Shown here: piece after piece, positions 1-8,465 of the stretch
How the letters are laid out: every line of letters begins with the position of its first letter
Numbering within the stretch: the stretch's first letter is position 1
NCBI RefSeq assembly: GCF_002355335.1
Contig: NZ_AP014946.1
Coordinates: forward strand, 1,193,501 to 1,257,500
From: Variibacter gotjawalensis
Lineage (GTDB): Bacteria; Pseudomonadota; Alphaproteobacteria; Rhizobiales; Xanthobacteraceae
Length of the DNA stretch: 64,000 bases
Direction: 5' to 3'
Made by a program: the position numbers and the translations under genes
Notes under the pieces: generated by a model
Seen by the model: the letters and a program-made list of their open reading frames with translations, nothing else
Told to the model about the DNA's origin: nothing
The model's database searches: none

Positions 1-1634
1 AGGTCATCCGCGGCCCATTCTCCGTTGAAGCTGGCGACAGCAACCTCGGCGGCACCGTTAACATCACAACGAAACGCTCCGAGCCGGTGGCGACTGCCAA
101 TCTGTCCGGTGGCTCGTTCGGCACCGTTCGCGGCCTGGCTACCTATTCGTCTGTCGGCGGCACCGTCGAGCCGTATATCGCTGCAGAGGGCTACACGACG
201 CAAGGCTATCGCGATAACAGCTTCATCGACCGCTACAACTCGTTCAACAAGTTCACGATCCCGTTCGCCGACGGCTCCGTCCTTTCGATGCGCGGGCAGT
301 TCTACGGAACGACCTACGGCGCTGCGAGCTACATTAGTCGCGATGCCGTGAAATCGGGAGCGCTATCGGACAAAGCCGCCGTCAACGGCACGGACGGTGG
401 CTCAAAGTACCAACAGAACCTCGTCGCCAACTATCAGTCCGGCGCACCTGACCAAGAACTGAACAGCACACTCTACTTCAACCACGATGTCTTCGACCGA
501 TACGCCGACTTCGGCGGTGGTCAGCGCATTCAGCATGATGAACGCGAAACGGTCGGCGGTCGTGTCCGCAAGCTTTGGACCGGCCAGATAGCAGATGGTA
601 TTCCGGCTCAGCTGCTCATCGGCGGCAATTGGCGCAGCGACTTCATCACAACTTGGCAAGGTCCGACCACGGCGCGTGTCGAGACCGGCCCACGTGTCAT
701 CGATGCAGGTGTCGATCAACACAATGTCGCGGGGTTCGCGCAGCTTCAGGTCAAGCCAACACCCTGGCTCAAGCTGACTGGCGGCGCACGCTACGATCGC
801 TTCTTCTACGACATCAATAATCGAATCGACCCGGCAAACTCGCCGGATGTCAGCACGGGCGTTTTCTCGCCGAAAGCCGGTCTCGCAATCACGCCGACAC
901 ATTGGCTGGAGTTCTTCACCAACTACGGCGAGGGCTTCCGAAGCCCAAATGCGGCACTGGAGCTTCTGAGCAATCCGACCTTGCGACCTCAGAAGATCAA
1001 GAGCGTGGAAGGCGGCGTGGCGCTGCGCTTCGACCGTTTCAATTTCCTGGCGGGCATTTGGAGCAGCGATATCGCAAACGAGGCTTACCAAGCTGCACCC
1101 GGCTTGCCTCTTCAAAATCTCGGCCGTTCGAAGCGCGAGGGCTTCGATCTCGAAGCGCGCTACGCGATTCTTAAAAGCACTGATGGCCAACTCTCTCTAT
1201 TCGCGAATTTCACTCAGACGCGGGCGCGGCTTGAGAATGGTGTTCCGTCGTCGCTCTACGTCCCCAACGTACCGACGTCCGTCCTCAACGTTGGTGTCGA
1301 TGCCGACATGGCAACCCGCAACGGCCAGCGCGTTTTCGGCTCCGCCTATGTGACGTATGTCGGTAAGAAGTACCTGACTGAAGATGGATTGCTGACCACG
1401 TCGGCCTACGCACGCGTGTCCGCCAAGGTAGGGTATGCGTGGCCGAGCGGCTGGAGCGCATTTACTCAAGCGACCTGGTATCCGGGCGACCGGCTGAGCG
1501 AAATCGCGATCAACTTCGGCCCGGGCGTCGGCGCGACCTCGGCCGACATCTTCACCAGCCCTGTCGCTAAACTGACTGTTCTCGCCGGATTGTCCTATCG
1601 ATTTCCGCCTTCGAATGTCGGCATCTTCAAGTGA
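1..1634 (+). CDS. TonB-dependent outer-membrane receptor, 5'-truncated
   Basis: C-terminal part of a TonB-dependent receptor that takes up siderophores or other large ligands through the outer membrane. The open frame is already running at base 3 and begins with the end of the plug domain, VIRGPFSVEAGD followed by NLGGTVNIT, a hallmark of this family. The remaining ~500 residues are a beta-barrel: alternating aromatic/polar strands, LTGGARYDRF, a FTNYGEGFRSPN segment, and the closing strand LSYRF near the C-terminus, with a short extra tail after it. The signal peptide, TonB box and most of the plug lie left of the window, so the ligand cannot be inferred. No downstream partner gene is visible; the next coding strand starts about 560 bases later. 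Confidence 0.93.
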   Translation, partial: VIRGPFSVEAGDSNLGGTVNITTKRSEPVATANLSGGSFGTVRGLATYSSVGGTVEPYIAAEGYTTQGYRDNSFIDRYNSFNKFTIPFADGSVLSMRGQFYGTTYGAASYISRDAVKSGALSDKAAVNGTDGGSKYQQNLVANYQSGAPDQELNSTLYFNHDVFDRYADFGGGQRIQHDERETVGGRVRKLWTGQIADGIPAQLLIGGNWRSDFITTWQGPTTARVETGPRVIDAGVDQHNVAGFAQLQVKPTPWLKLTGGARYDRFFYDINNRIDPANSPDVSTGVFSPKAGLAITPTHWLEFFTNYGEGFRSPNAALELLSNPTLRPQKIKSVEGGVALRFDRFNFLAGIWSSDIANEAYQAAPGLPLQNLGRSKREGFDLEARYAILKSTDGQLSLFANFTQTRARLENGVPSSLYVPNVPTSVLNVGVDADMATRNGQRVFGSAYVTYVGKKYLTEDGLLTTSAYARVSAKVGYAWPSGWSAFTQATWYPGDRLSEIAINFGPGVGATSADIFTSPVAKLTVLAGLSYRFPPSNVGIFK

Positions 1635-1966
1635 AAACACTCTTCGTATGCTTTTCTACGATCGCGACCTGCGGGTTGTGGACATGCGCATTGGCGTTTG
1701 AATTTCGACGACGCTGCGTGCCGCACTTCGTCGAACCGACGGACACCTGTCATCCGAAACCAGTCTCTCGCACTCTCGAAACAGTCTCTGGTTGTTCGGC
1801 CAGCGACCATTGGGAAAATTAAAGAAATCCACCTGAGACGCGATGGCCGTCTCACGGCGACTCGGACCCATGCCGACAATAGAGACCAATACGAACGTTG
1901 AAAAAATGCCCGTTTTAAAGGCTTTCTCCACACTTTCCGGGAAAGTCTCATCGCTCGAAAAGGCGG
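1635..1966. other. Intergenic stretch without a supported gene
   Basis: Between the receptor gene and the tRNA I see no ORF with credible coding character. A perfect 15-base inverted repeat (ACTTTCC-G-GGAAAGT) lies near 1931-1945, downstream of the minus-strand tRNA. It could help end tRNA transcription, but it has no adjacent T run in the right place. A run of six A at about 1903-1908 reads as T on the minus strand, further downstream. Confidence 0.5.
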
Positions 1967-2042
1967 TGGTGGGCCCGGCAGGACTCGAACCTGCAACCAG
2001 ACCGTTATGAGCGGCCGGCTCTAACCATTGAGCTACGGGCCC
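1967..2042 (-). tRNA. tRNA-Ile2 (anticodon CAU, lysidine type)
   Basis: A complete 76-base cloverleaf on the minus strand with encoded CCA: acceptor stem GGGCCCG, D arm GCTC/GAGC, anticodon stem GGCCG/CGGTC around loop CTCATAA, and a T arm with GGTTCGA. A CAU anticodon could mean initiator Met, elongator Met or Ile2. The short D loop (AATGGTTA) and C4-G69 plus C5-G68 pairs, the features TilS uses to pick its substrate, point to the minor isoleucine tRNA that reads AUA after conversion of C34 to lysidine. Elongator tRNA-Met is the main alternative. It stands alone, with no neighbouring tRNA. Confidence 0.88.
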
Positions 2043-2194
2043 GGCAGCCATCGGCCGGTGGTCAGCTTTTGCAAGATGGCGCTGCCCTTGTCTACCGGCT
2101 CACGGTAGCGGCGGTTTGATGGCAGGTCCCACCGCCACGCTTGTGCCTTATCGATGCGGTCGTTACCTCTCCTGATATTCGGAGGAGATTGACG

Positions 2195-2911
2195 ATGCGA
2201 TTGATTGCCATTTGCGCGGCCGGCTTGCTGCTATTCGCGAATGTTCCCGTCCAGGCCGCGACCGAGCGCCCATTCCCGCTCGTCAGCGTGACAGGCGAAG
2301 GCACGATTTCCGCCGTGCCGGATATCGCGCTCGTCTCCGCCGGTATTGTCTCGGAGGGCAAGACCTCACGCGAGGCCGCCGAAGCCAATGCGAAAGCCAT
2401 GACCGCAGTGATCGCAGCCGCCAAACAGGCCGGCATTGCCGAGAAGGACATCGGCACCTCCCGCTACAACGTGTCGCCGGTCTATGCCTCCGGCAGCTCG
2501 AACCGCGAGAATTCGCCGCGCATCACAGGCTATCGCGCGCAGAACATGGTGCAGCTCAAGGTGCGCGATATCGCCAAGGTCGGCGACATTATCGATGCGG
2601 TGACCGGGGCAGGCGCGAACAACATTCAGGGCGTCGGCTTCGAGGTCTCGAACGCCGATACACTGCTCGACAAGGCGCGTCTCGCCGCCTTCGCGGACGC
2701 CAAGCGCAAGGCCGAACTCTATGCCAAGGAGGCAAAAGCCCAGCTTGGCCGCGTGATCGTGATCGCGGAGCAGGGCACGGAGCTACCGCGCCCCATGATG
2801 GCTCGCGCTGCGCCCGGCTCATACTCAGGCTCGGCCCCTGCGACCCCGGTTGCGCCCGGCGAGGAGCAGATCAAGGTTCAGCTCAACGTTTCCTTCGAAC
2901 TGTCGCAATGA
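2195..2911 (+). CDS. SIMPL domain-containing (DUF541) periplasmic protein
   Basis: A 238-residue protein of the SIMPL/DUF541 family (E. coli YggE relatives), periplasmic proteins linked in a few species to stress protection; the biochemical role is unknown. I chose the ATG at 2195 because GGAGGAG sits seven bases upstream and it opens directly into a signal peptide (MRLIAICAAGLLLF, cut after VQA). Family features follow: VTGEGTISAVPDIA at the mature N-terminus, the segment RYNVSPVY, ITGYRAQN in the middle, and the AFADAKRKAELYA helix. A longer in-frame start at 2141 exists but would bury the signal peptide. The gene is monocistronic, with a 17-base hairpin just after it. Confidence 0.9.
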   Translation: MRLIAICAAGLLLFANVPVQAATERPFPLVSVTGEGTISAVPDIALVSAGIVSEGKTSREAAEANAKAMTAVIAAAKQAGIAEKDIGTSRYNVSPVYASGSSNRENSPRITGYRAQNMVQLKVRDIAKVGDIIDAVTGAGANNIQGVGFEVSNADTLLDKARLAAFADAKRKAELYAKEAKAQLGRVIVIAEQGTELPRPMMARAAPGSYSGSAPATPVAPGEEQIKVQLNVSFELSQ

Positions 2912-2918
2912 GAGAAAA

Positions 2919-2935
2919 GCGGGCTTGAAGCCCGC
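2919..2935 (+). terminator. Stem-loop after the SIMPL gene
   Basis: GCGGGCT-TGA-AGCCCGC is a perfect 7-bp stem eight bases past the stop codon at 2911. There is no T run after it, so it is either a weak terminator or an mRNA 3'-end protecting hairpin. Confidence 0.45.
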
Positions 2936-3050
2936 CGGAAAGGCCCGCGCAACAAGGTCTTTTCCTCTGACTTCGGAATGACTAAAGAAAGGCCCAAGCT
3001 GCGCTGGACAACCAGAAGGCGCGGCCCATATTCCTAGCAGGACGAGTCCA

Positions 3051-4454
3051 ATGGCCGCGCGTACGCTCTACGACAAGATTTGGGACGACCACGTCGTCGA
3101 TCAGCAGCCTGACGGCACCTGTCTCCTTTATATCGACCGCCATCTCGTCCACGAAGTGACGAGCCCACAGGCCTTCGAAGGTCTTCGCGTCACCGGCCGC
3201 AAGGTGCGCGCCCCCGAGAAGACGCTCGCGGTCGTCGATCACAACGTCCCGACGACGGACCGCACGCAGCCGAATCCGGATCCGGAGAGCATCGCGCAGA
3301 TCGAAGCGCTGGCGAAGAACACCAAGGATTTCGGCGTCGAGTATTACAACGAGTTCGACGTCCGTCAGGGCATCGTCCACGTCATCGGCCCGGAGCAAGG
3401 CTTCACGCTTCCCGGCACGACGATCGTCTGCGGCGACAGCCACACGGCGACGCATGGCGCTTTCGGCGCGCTCGCTTACGGCATCGGCACGTCGGAGGTC
3501 GAGCATGTGCTCGCCACCCAGACGCTGATCCAGAAGAAAATGAAGAACATGCTGGTGACGGTCGACGGCAAGTTGCCGGACGGCGTCGGCGCCAAAGACG
3601 TCATTCTCGCGATCATCGGCGAGATCGGCACCGCGGGCGGTACCGGCTACACGATCGAATACGCCGGCCAGGCGATCCGCGATCTAACGATGGAAGGCCG
3701 TATGACGGTCTGCAACATGTCGATTGAAGGCGGCGCGCGCGCCGGCATGGTCGCGGCAGACGAGAAGACATACGAGTATCTCAAGGGCCGACCGAAGGCA
3801 CCGAAGGGCGCGGCTTGGGAACAGGCCGTGCGCTATTGGGACTCGCTCCGCTCCGACGAAGGCGCGCATTTCGACCGTCACGTTAAACTCGACGGCGCGA
3901 ACCTGCCGCCGATCGTGACCTGGGGCACGAACCCCGAACAAGTCGCGTCGATCGCGGGCCGCGTTCCGGTCCCCGCCGAGATTGCGGACGAGGGCAAGCG
4001 CGGCGCCGCCGAGCGTTCGCTGCGCTACATGGGTCTCACCGGCGGCGAGAAGATCACCGACATCAAGATCGATCGCGTCTTCATCGGCTCGTGCACCAAC
4101 GGCCGCATCGAGGACATGCGGCAGGCCGCTGCGATGATCAACGGGCACCGCGTCAACGCCAACGTCAGCGCAATGGTCGTGCCGGGCTCTGGTCTCGTCA
4201 AGGAACAGGCCGAAGCTGAAGGCCTCGACAAGATCTTCATCAACGCGGGTTTCGAATGGCGCGAGCCGGGCTGCTCGATGTGCCTCGCGATGAATCCGGA
4301 CAAGCTTTCGCCGGAAGAGCGTTGCGCCTCGACGTCGAACCGCAACTTCGAAGGCCGTCAGGGCTATCGCGGACGCACGCATCTTGTCTCGCCCGCAATG
4401 GCGGCCGCTGCCGCGATTGCAGGCCACTTCGTCGACGTTCGAGACTGGCGCTAA
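3051..4454 (+). CDS. leuC: 3-isopropylmalate dehydratase, large subunit
   Basis: Large subunit of isopropylmalate isomerase, which converts 2-isopropylmalate to 3-isopropylmalate in leucine synthesis with a [4Fe-4S] cluster. The 467-residue length matches the family. The three cluster cysteines are in place: C348 in IGSCTNGR, and C408 and C411 in [25 protein letters not shown] (residues ~127-146) and the C-terminal NRNFEGRQG are also typical. The start ATG follows an AGGACGAG-like site. The small subunit leuD is not next to it and is not in the window; alphaproteobacteria often keep the two subunits apart. A strong terminator follows, so the gene appears to be transcribed alone. Confidence 0.97.
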   Translation: MAARTLYDKIWDDHVVDQQPDGTCLLYIDRHLVHEVTSPQAFEGLRVTGRKVRAPEKTLAVVDHNVPTTDRTQPNPDPESIAQIEALAKNTKDFGVEYYNEFDVRQGIVHVIGPEQGFTLPGTTIVCGDSHTATHGAFGALAYGIGTSEVEHVLATQTLIQKKMKNMLVTVDGKLPDGVGAKDVILAIIGEIGTAGGTGYTIEYAGQAIRDLTMEGRMTVCNMSIEGGARAGMVAADEKTYEYLKGRPKAPKGAAWEQAVRYWDSLRSDEGAHFDRHVKLDGANLPPIVTWGTNPEQVASIAGRVPVPAEIADEGKRGAAERSLRYMGLTGGEKITDIKIDRVFIGSCTNGRIEDMRQAAAMINGHRVNANVSAMVVPGSGLVKEQAEAEGLDKIFINAGFEWREPGCSMCLAMNPDKLSPEERCASTSNRNFEGRQGYRGRTHLVSPAMAAAAAIAGHFVDVRDWR

Positions 4455-4480
4455 TCTTAGGCAACGCGTTCCAACACCAA

Positions 4481-4509
4481 CGCCGCGGCGTCATCGCGGC
4501 GGCTTTTTT
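4481..4509 (+). terminator. Rho-independent terminator of leuC
   Basis: CGCCGCG ... CGCGGCG stem followed by a run of six T, 27 bases past the leuC stop. A typical intrinsic terminator. Confidence 0.85.
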
Positions 4510-4598
4510 CGTTGCTGACAGCTGTGGCGAGACGTTCGGAACGCACGCGTGCCGCTCATCGTTGTGGTTCGAGACGACAGTCGACGGAGCGATTCAGC

Positions 4599-4931
4599 AT
4601 GAGCAAAAAACCGACGATCGCGCGCATCTGGCGCGGCCGCGTCAAGCGCGAACGCGCCGACGAGTACGAAGCCTACAACTATGAAGTCGGCACAAAGCCA
4701 CTGATCGAGAAAGCTCTCGGCGTCCAAATGTTGCGCGAGGATCGCGACACCGAAAGCGAGTTCGTCACCATCTCTTATTGGGAGAGTATCGAGGCGATGT
4801 CGCGTTTCGCCGGCAGCGATCCAACGAAGATCCATCATCTGCCGCGCGACGAAGAATTCCTGATCGAGCTACCGACATCGGTGCAGATCTTTTCACTGCT
4901 CCACAGCCACGGCAACACAGGCGGCGATTGA
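4599..4931 (+). CDS. Small ABM-like (dimeric alpha-beta barrel) protein
   Basis: A 110-residue protein resembling the antibiotic biosynthesis monooxygenase (ABM)/dimeric alpha-beta barrel fold: an N-terminal beta strand IARIWRGRV, a helix with EYEAYNYEVG, then the strand FVTISYWESIEAM that closes the barrel in such proteins. Members are often small hypothetical proteins acting as monooxygenases or ligand binders, and nothing here reveals the substrate. The ATG at 4599 is preferred over the upstream frame opening at 4512 because CGGAG lies nine bases before it and the domain begins right after it. It sits alone between two terminators, so no operon context helps. Confidence 0.65.
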   Translation: MSKKPTIARIWRGRVKRERADEYEAYNYEVGTKPLIEKALGVQMLREDRDTESEFVTISYWESIEAMSRFAGSDPTKIHHLPRDEEFLIELPTSVQIFSLLHSHGNTGGD

Positions 4932-4937
4932 AAAGCG

Positions 4938-4970
4938 CAAAAAAAAGGCCCCGCGCTGCGGGGCCTTTGC
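4938..4970. terminator. Bidirectional terminator between convergent genes
   Basis: A long A-run, stem AAAGGCCCCGC / GCGGGGCCTTT, and a T-rich end. Read on minus it gives a stem plus eight T and ends the gene at 4988-5347; on plus it can end the ABM-like gene. Confidence 0.85.
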
Positions 4971-4987
4971 TTATTGGCTAACTCAGC

Positions 4988-5347
4988 TTACCAGAAGCCG
5001 ATGCCCGGTCCGAAGCCGAACGAAACGAACGGACGCGGACGGTAGTAGTACGGGCGATAGTAACCGCCATACGGATAGCCGTAGGCCGCGTATGGGCGAT
5101 AGCCACCATAGTAGCCGCCGTAATACGGGCGATAACCGCGGTAACCGTAAGAACGGCCACCATAGTAGCGCCCGCCACCGTAGTAGCGGCCACCGCCGTA
5201 GCGACGGCGCTGCGTGCTAACTTCAGTCGAGCCCTGAGCATTGGTTGCACCGTGCTGCTTCGTCTGGCCGGAATCAGCTGCGATAGCTTGTCCGCCGGCC
5301 GCGATTGCGAGCGTCACGCCCGCCGCTAATGCCAAACTCTTCAACAT
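4988..5347 (-). CDS. Secreted Gly/Tyr/Arg-rich small protein
   Basis: 119 residues with a clear signal peptide (MLKSLALAAGVTLAIAAGG, cut after AIA). A Thr/Gln-rich linker follows, then ~70 residues built almost entirely of Gly, Tyr and Arg (RRRYGGGRYYGGGRYYGG and YYRPYYYRPRP segments), ending with aromatic VSFGFGPGIGFW. AGGAG lies upstream of the ATG. I do not recognise a characterised family. Similar Tyr/Gly-rich exported proteins are common in Bradyrhizobium-like genomes and are usually called hypothetical. The composition suggests an unstructured surface or periplasmic polymer-like protein. Three more proteins of this style follow at 5434, 7823 and 8466. Confidence 0.75.
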   Translation of the reverse strand: MLKSLALAAGVTLAIAAGGQAIAADSGQTKQHGATNAQGSTEVSTQRRRYGGGRYYGGGRYYGGRSYGYRGYRPYYGGYYGGYRPYAAYGYPYGGYYRPYYYRPRPFVSFGFGPGIGFW

Positions 5348-5433
5348 TTTCTATTCTCCTATAGGCGTCGCCACCCTGATAACGCGCATCTAGGCTTCCG
5401 AGTTTCGTCAAGAAAATGGCGGTAAGAAGGTGC

Positions 5434-5766
5434 CTACCAAGAGCCGAAGCCGAACGTGACGTCAGGGTAGGGCGCATCCGTATACGGCCACATCAGGCCT
5501 TGCGGTCCGTACGAGTGAGGGCTGCCCCAATACAGCCGATAGCCCGGCCCGTAATAATAGCGGAACGGTCGCGGCGCGTAATACTCGGTGACCCGATAGC
5601 GCGGATAGTGGCGAACGTGCCGTCTAACGACGCGTTTCTTGCGGGCGCTGACATCAGATTTGGCTTGGTATGCCGTCGCTTCGATCGATCGAGAGGCCGC
5701 ATCAGCGGGCGGTACGAGCGACCAAACGAAAGCGAAAGACAATAGCGCTATAAACGGCTTGAGCAT
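5434..5766 (-). CDS. Secreted Tyr/Pro/Arg-rich small protein
   Basis: 110 residues. I start at the ATG at 5766 because GGAG precedes it by eight bases and it opens a signal peptide (MLKPFIALLSFAFVWSLV, cut near ADA); the longer frame to 5850 has no such support. The mature part is basic (ARKKRVVRRHVRHYPRYR) and then aromatic, with YYAPRPFRYYYGPGYRLYWG and a C-terminal VTFGFGSW. That tail resembles the SFGFGPGIGFW end of the neighbour at 4988, so the two are probably paralogues or share a secretion/assembly requirement. The function is unknown. Confidence 0.7.
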   Translation of the reverse strand: MLKPFIALLSFAFVWSLVPPADAASRSIEATAYQAKSDVSARKKRVVRRHVRHYPRYRVTEYYAPRPFRYYYGPGYRLYWGSPHSYGPQGLMWPYTDAPYPDVTFGFGSW

Positions 5767-5840
5767 CGATTCACTCCATAAGGGGCGAAAAACGGGCTGT
5801 TCGTGATGCGGCCACGTCGCGCGATATTCGTCAAGACTGT

Positions 5841-5867
5841 ACCGGCACAACCAGAGGTTATGCCGGT
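5841..5867 (-). terminator. Strong stem-loop after the DUF429 gene
   Basis: A 12-bp stem with one wobble pair and a 3-base loop (ACCGGCATAACC / GGTTGTGCCGGT on minus), nine bases past the DUF429 stop. No clear T tract, so it is a candidate terminator only. Confidence 0.5.
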
Positions 5868-5875
5868 GGTTGCCG

Positions 5876-6607
5876 TTACGACCAGATTGCCATCTTCAGT
5901 CCAAACGCGTCGAGTTGCGGTTGGTTTGGGAAGGATTGAGCTGTCCCGGCATGGAGCCGCCGCGCAACAGCCGCGCAAGCGAGCGCATCAAGGAGGTCGT
6001 CGTCGCCCGCTCCGGCCGGAGCAGCCGCATTGGCATCAAGCCCGGCACGCGCGAGGATGGTACGGCGCAGAGCGAGCCCCGCCGGATACGGCCGGCTTTT
6101 GACCCGCTTCGGCTCGCCGAGCGCGCGCTCGCCATTCAGCCGCCAAAAAGCGAGCTCCGGGTGAACTTCGAACACGCGCCTCGCCAAGGCAGCATCGTCT
6201 CGTAACACGGCATCGACCTCGCGTATCTTCGGCGCGAGATTGAACGTCTGCTTCGAGACTTTGCGCGGTGGATCGGATGTCGCGAGCGCAACGCTGCAGG
6301 CTTCGCTGTAATCTCTTGCATCGATCGCGGCACGCGACGGCACCGAGAAAACCGACGACTGCCGCTCGCCAAGTAGCGGGCGAATGAGCCGCTCGGCCTC
6401 GCGGCCGCCGGGACCCGCGCGATCCGGCAACCCGATCGGCATATCGATCGCGATGATGGCGGGATCTTCTGCAGCACACACAACATCGGCGAAATGCGAG
6501 ACAACACGTAATCGCATCTCGTCGCCGTGTGGCCTTACAAAAGCGACCATCCACCCGCCGCGACAACCATCGACGCCTGCAAGCCAGGGCGATACGTCAG
6601 ATGACAT
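5876..6607 (-). CDS. DUF429 domain-containing protein (predicted RNase H-fold nuclease)
   Basis: A 243-residue DUF429 protein, a family with an RNase H-like fold and no settled function. Motifs seen: LAGVDGCRGGW at the N-terminus (the first acidic strand), IAIDMPIGLP around residue 50-60, VHPELAFW in the middle, and DDDLLDALACAAVAR near the C-terminus carrying the last acidic cluster. Together these fit the DDE/RNase H pattern. I place the start at the ATG at 6607, which lies inside the last 11 bases of the upstream oxidoreductase gene, so translation is probably coupled. The longer frame to 6685 would overlap that gene much more and begins with non-homologous sequence. Confidence 0.85.
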   Translation of the reverse strand: MSSDVSPWLAGVDGCRGGWMVAFVRPHGDEMRLRVVSHFADVVCAAEDPAIIAIDMPIGLPDRAGPGGREAERLIRPLLGERQSSVFSVPSRAAIDARDYSEACSVALATSDPPRKVSKQTFNLAPKIREVDAVLRDDAALARRVFEVHPELAFWRLNGERALGEPKRVKSRPYPAGLALRRTILARAGLDANAAAPAGAGDDDLLDALACAAVARRLHAGTAQSFPNQPQLDAFGLKMAIWS

Positions 6608-7760
6608 TGAGCTCACGCAGCGGACGGTTCTCCGCGATGCGCGCATAGCCGAACACGGAAAGATCGAGCGTCGTGTAGCGCCCATGCACGATCAGCTCAG
6701 CAGCCGCGCGTCCGGCCGCAGGCGCATGCTGCAAACCGTGGCCCGAAAATCCGTTGACGAATATCATATTCGCAACCTCGGGATGCGGCCCGATCACAGC
6801 ATTCTGGTCGAGCGTGTTGTAGTCGTAGTGGCCCGCCCACGCGCGCTCCATCTTGATCGCCTCCATCGCCGGAATGCGATGCGCAAGCGTCGGCCATATA
6901 ACCTCTTCGAACAGCGCATAGTCGACGTCGAAATTTTCGGCGCGCGGATCGCTTTCGGGCGGGACGCCGCAGATGAAGACTTGACCCTCCGGGCGCAGCC
7001 AGAGCCCGCTGGTGTCGACGATCAGGGGCATATTCGGCAACGCTTCACGGCACGCGAAAACGAAAACGCATCGCTTGCGCGGTTCGACCGGCAATACGAG
7101 ATCCGCCAGTGCCGCAACGTCTCCGGCTTGCGGGCCGGCTGCATTCAACAGCGTCCCGCATGCGATCCGTCGCCCATCCGCGAGCCGAACCGCAGTGATC
7201 CGCGCGCCCTCGCGTTCAATTGCTGTCACATCGCCGTGGATGTAGTCAGCGCCGCGCTGGCGTGCGCCGCTGCGCAGCAGCATCAGCAATGCGTGCGCAT
7301 CGAACCAGCCTTCGCCCGAAACGCCGAACGCTCCGAGCGCAATGTCCTCGGTGTTGAGCCAGGGGAAGCGTGCGCGGATGGCGTCGGGCGCAAGCAGCGC
7401 AATGTCGGCACCTTCGGATGTCTGCGTCTTGTGATTGGCCTGTAGCGTCTCGACACCTGCGTCGCTCGCCAGCAACAGATAGCCGTGTTCGCGAAACGCA
7501 ATATCGGCGTCATCCCCAAAGCGATCTTTCAGCGCGTCGAAAAACGCGCGGCCGAACGCGCTCATGCGAATGTTTTCGGGGGTCGAGAATTGCTGCCGTA
7601 TCGAAGCAGCCGATAGTGTCGTCGCCGCGTGCGCGTAGGTCGGATCGCGTTCGATCACCGCGACAGTGCCCCGAAATCCGTTCTCGAAAAGCAAGTAGGC
7701 GGTCGCCGAGCCAAGCGCGGCGCCGCCTACGATCACTACGTCATACGATTGGGTCGGCAC
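6597..7760 (-). CDS. FAD-dependent oxidoreductase (DAO / sarcosine-oxidase-like)
   Basis: A 387-residue flavoprotein of the D-amino-acid oxidase superfamily, oxidising amines or hydroxy acids of unknown identity. VVIVGGAALGSATAYLL near the N-terminus is the ADP-binding fold, VAVIERD its second strand, and FVNGFSGHGLQHAPAAGRA near the C-terminus the second FAD-binding region. The overall style resembles FOXRED1/glycine-oxidase relatives. The start is most likely the GTG at 7760: GGAGGAG sits five bases before it and the FAD motif follows at once, whereas the ATG at 7805 adds 15 residues without support. The stop overlaps the DUF429 start by 11 bases, making a two-gene operon. Confidence 0.88.
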   Translation of the reverse strand: MPTQSYDVVIVGGAALGSATAYLLFENGFRGTVAVIERDPTYAHAATTLSAASIRQQFSTPENIRMSAFGRAFFDALKDRFGDDADIAFREHGYLLLASDAGVETLQANHKTQTSEGADIALLAPDAIRARFPWLNTEDIALGAFGVSGEGWFDAHALLMLLRSGARQRGADYIHGDVTAIEREGARITAVRLADGRRIACGTLLNAAGPQAGDVAALADLVLPVEPRKRCVFVFACREALPNMPLIVDTSGLWLRPEGQVFICGVPPESDPRAENFDVDYALFEEVIWPTLAHRIPAMEAIKMERAWAGHYDYNTLDQNAVIGPHPEVANMIFVNGFSGHGLQHAPAAGRAAAELIVHGRYTTLDLSVFGYARIAENRPLRELNVI

Positions 7761-7822
7761 GCGCACTCCTCCGGCGCGCTGTTCGCGCGCATCAAGCGCT
7801 CGCAAACTGCCTCAAGCCGAAC

Positions 7823-8353
7823 TCAGCGGCAACGCCGCACGTTGACCCACTTGCCCTTGCGCTTGACCTTCACGACGCGACAACCGCGCGGCGGAAGTCC
7901 ACCGTAATAGCGTGGCTGTGCCTGCGGATAGCGGTACGCCGGCTGGTCGTAATAGTCGTCCTCGTAGTAGCCGCTGCCGTAGTACGGATACGCGCCGCCG
8001 TAATACCCGTAACCCGGATAGGCGCCCCATCCGCCGTAGAAACCACCGCCGTAGTAAGGCCGGCGCCATCCGCCGGGGCGTCCAGCCCAGCCGCCACCTG
8101 GCCGGCCTGCCCATCCGCCGCCTGGACGAACGCCGGCTCCGCCGCCGAAGCTCGGCCTTGCCATGCCGCCGCCGGTGAACCCGCCACCACGCATGCCGCC
8201 GCCCGTGAAGCCGCCGCCCCGCATGCCGCCGCCCATCGAGCCGCCGCCGCGTGCACCGCCGCCGCCTGGGCCACCGCGTTGTGCTTCGGCGGCTGGGATC
8301 GCGAGCGAAATTCCAACAGCCGCGACTGCTACCGCAGCGAGAACTTTCATCAT
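7823..8353 (-). CDS. Secreted Gly-rich repeat protein
   Basis: 176 residues with a signal peptide (MMKVLAAVAVAAVGISLAIP, cut after AEA). Short Gly repeats come next (GGGMRGGGFT twice, then the GGGWAGRPGG repeat), then a Tyr/Gly region (YYGGGFYGGWG, YGYYGGAYPYYG) with one acidic patch EDDYYD, and last a basic Cys-containing tail RGCRVVKVKRKGKW. Two adjacent ATGs exist; the first is used because AGGAG is ten bases upstream. The final ~25 residues look like a small folded basic module, not low complexity. The function is unknown; an extracellular or periplasmic structural role is a guess from composition. Confidence 0.75.
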   Translation of the reverse strand: MMKVLAAVAVAAVGISLAIPAAEAQRGGPGGGGARGGGSMGGGMRGGGFTGGGMRGGGFTGGGMARPSFGGGAGVRPGGGWAGRPGGGWAGRPGGWRRPYYGGGFYGGWGAYPGYGYYGGAYPYYGSGYYEDDYYDQPAYRYPQAQPRYYGGLPPRGCRVVKVKRKGKWVNVRRCR

Positions 8354-8465
8354 GACGATTGAACTCCTATCGGGGCGCCCCACGGGCGCAAAAGTGCATA
8401 GTCACCCAACGCACAACATGGCGTTTGGTCGCGCGGAAAACATCACAAGCGATTGATTTTCGACT

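Noticed and set aside
1967-2042. Elongator tRNA-Met
   Set aside because: The CAU anticodon allows it, but the short D loop and C4-G69/C5-G68 pairs favour tRNA-Ile2. Not fully excluded.
7823-8353. Short GGGMRGGGFT-type repeats looked at first like a tandem DNA array
   Set aside because: They are codon repeats inside a Gly-rich exported protein; unit length and spacing are irregular and there are no CRISPR-like spacers.
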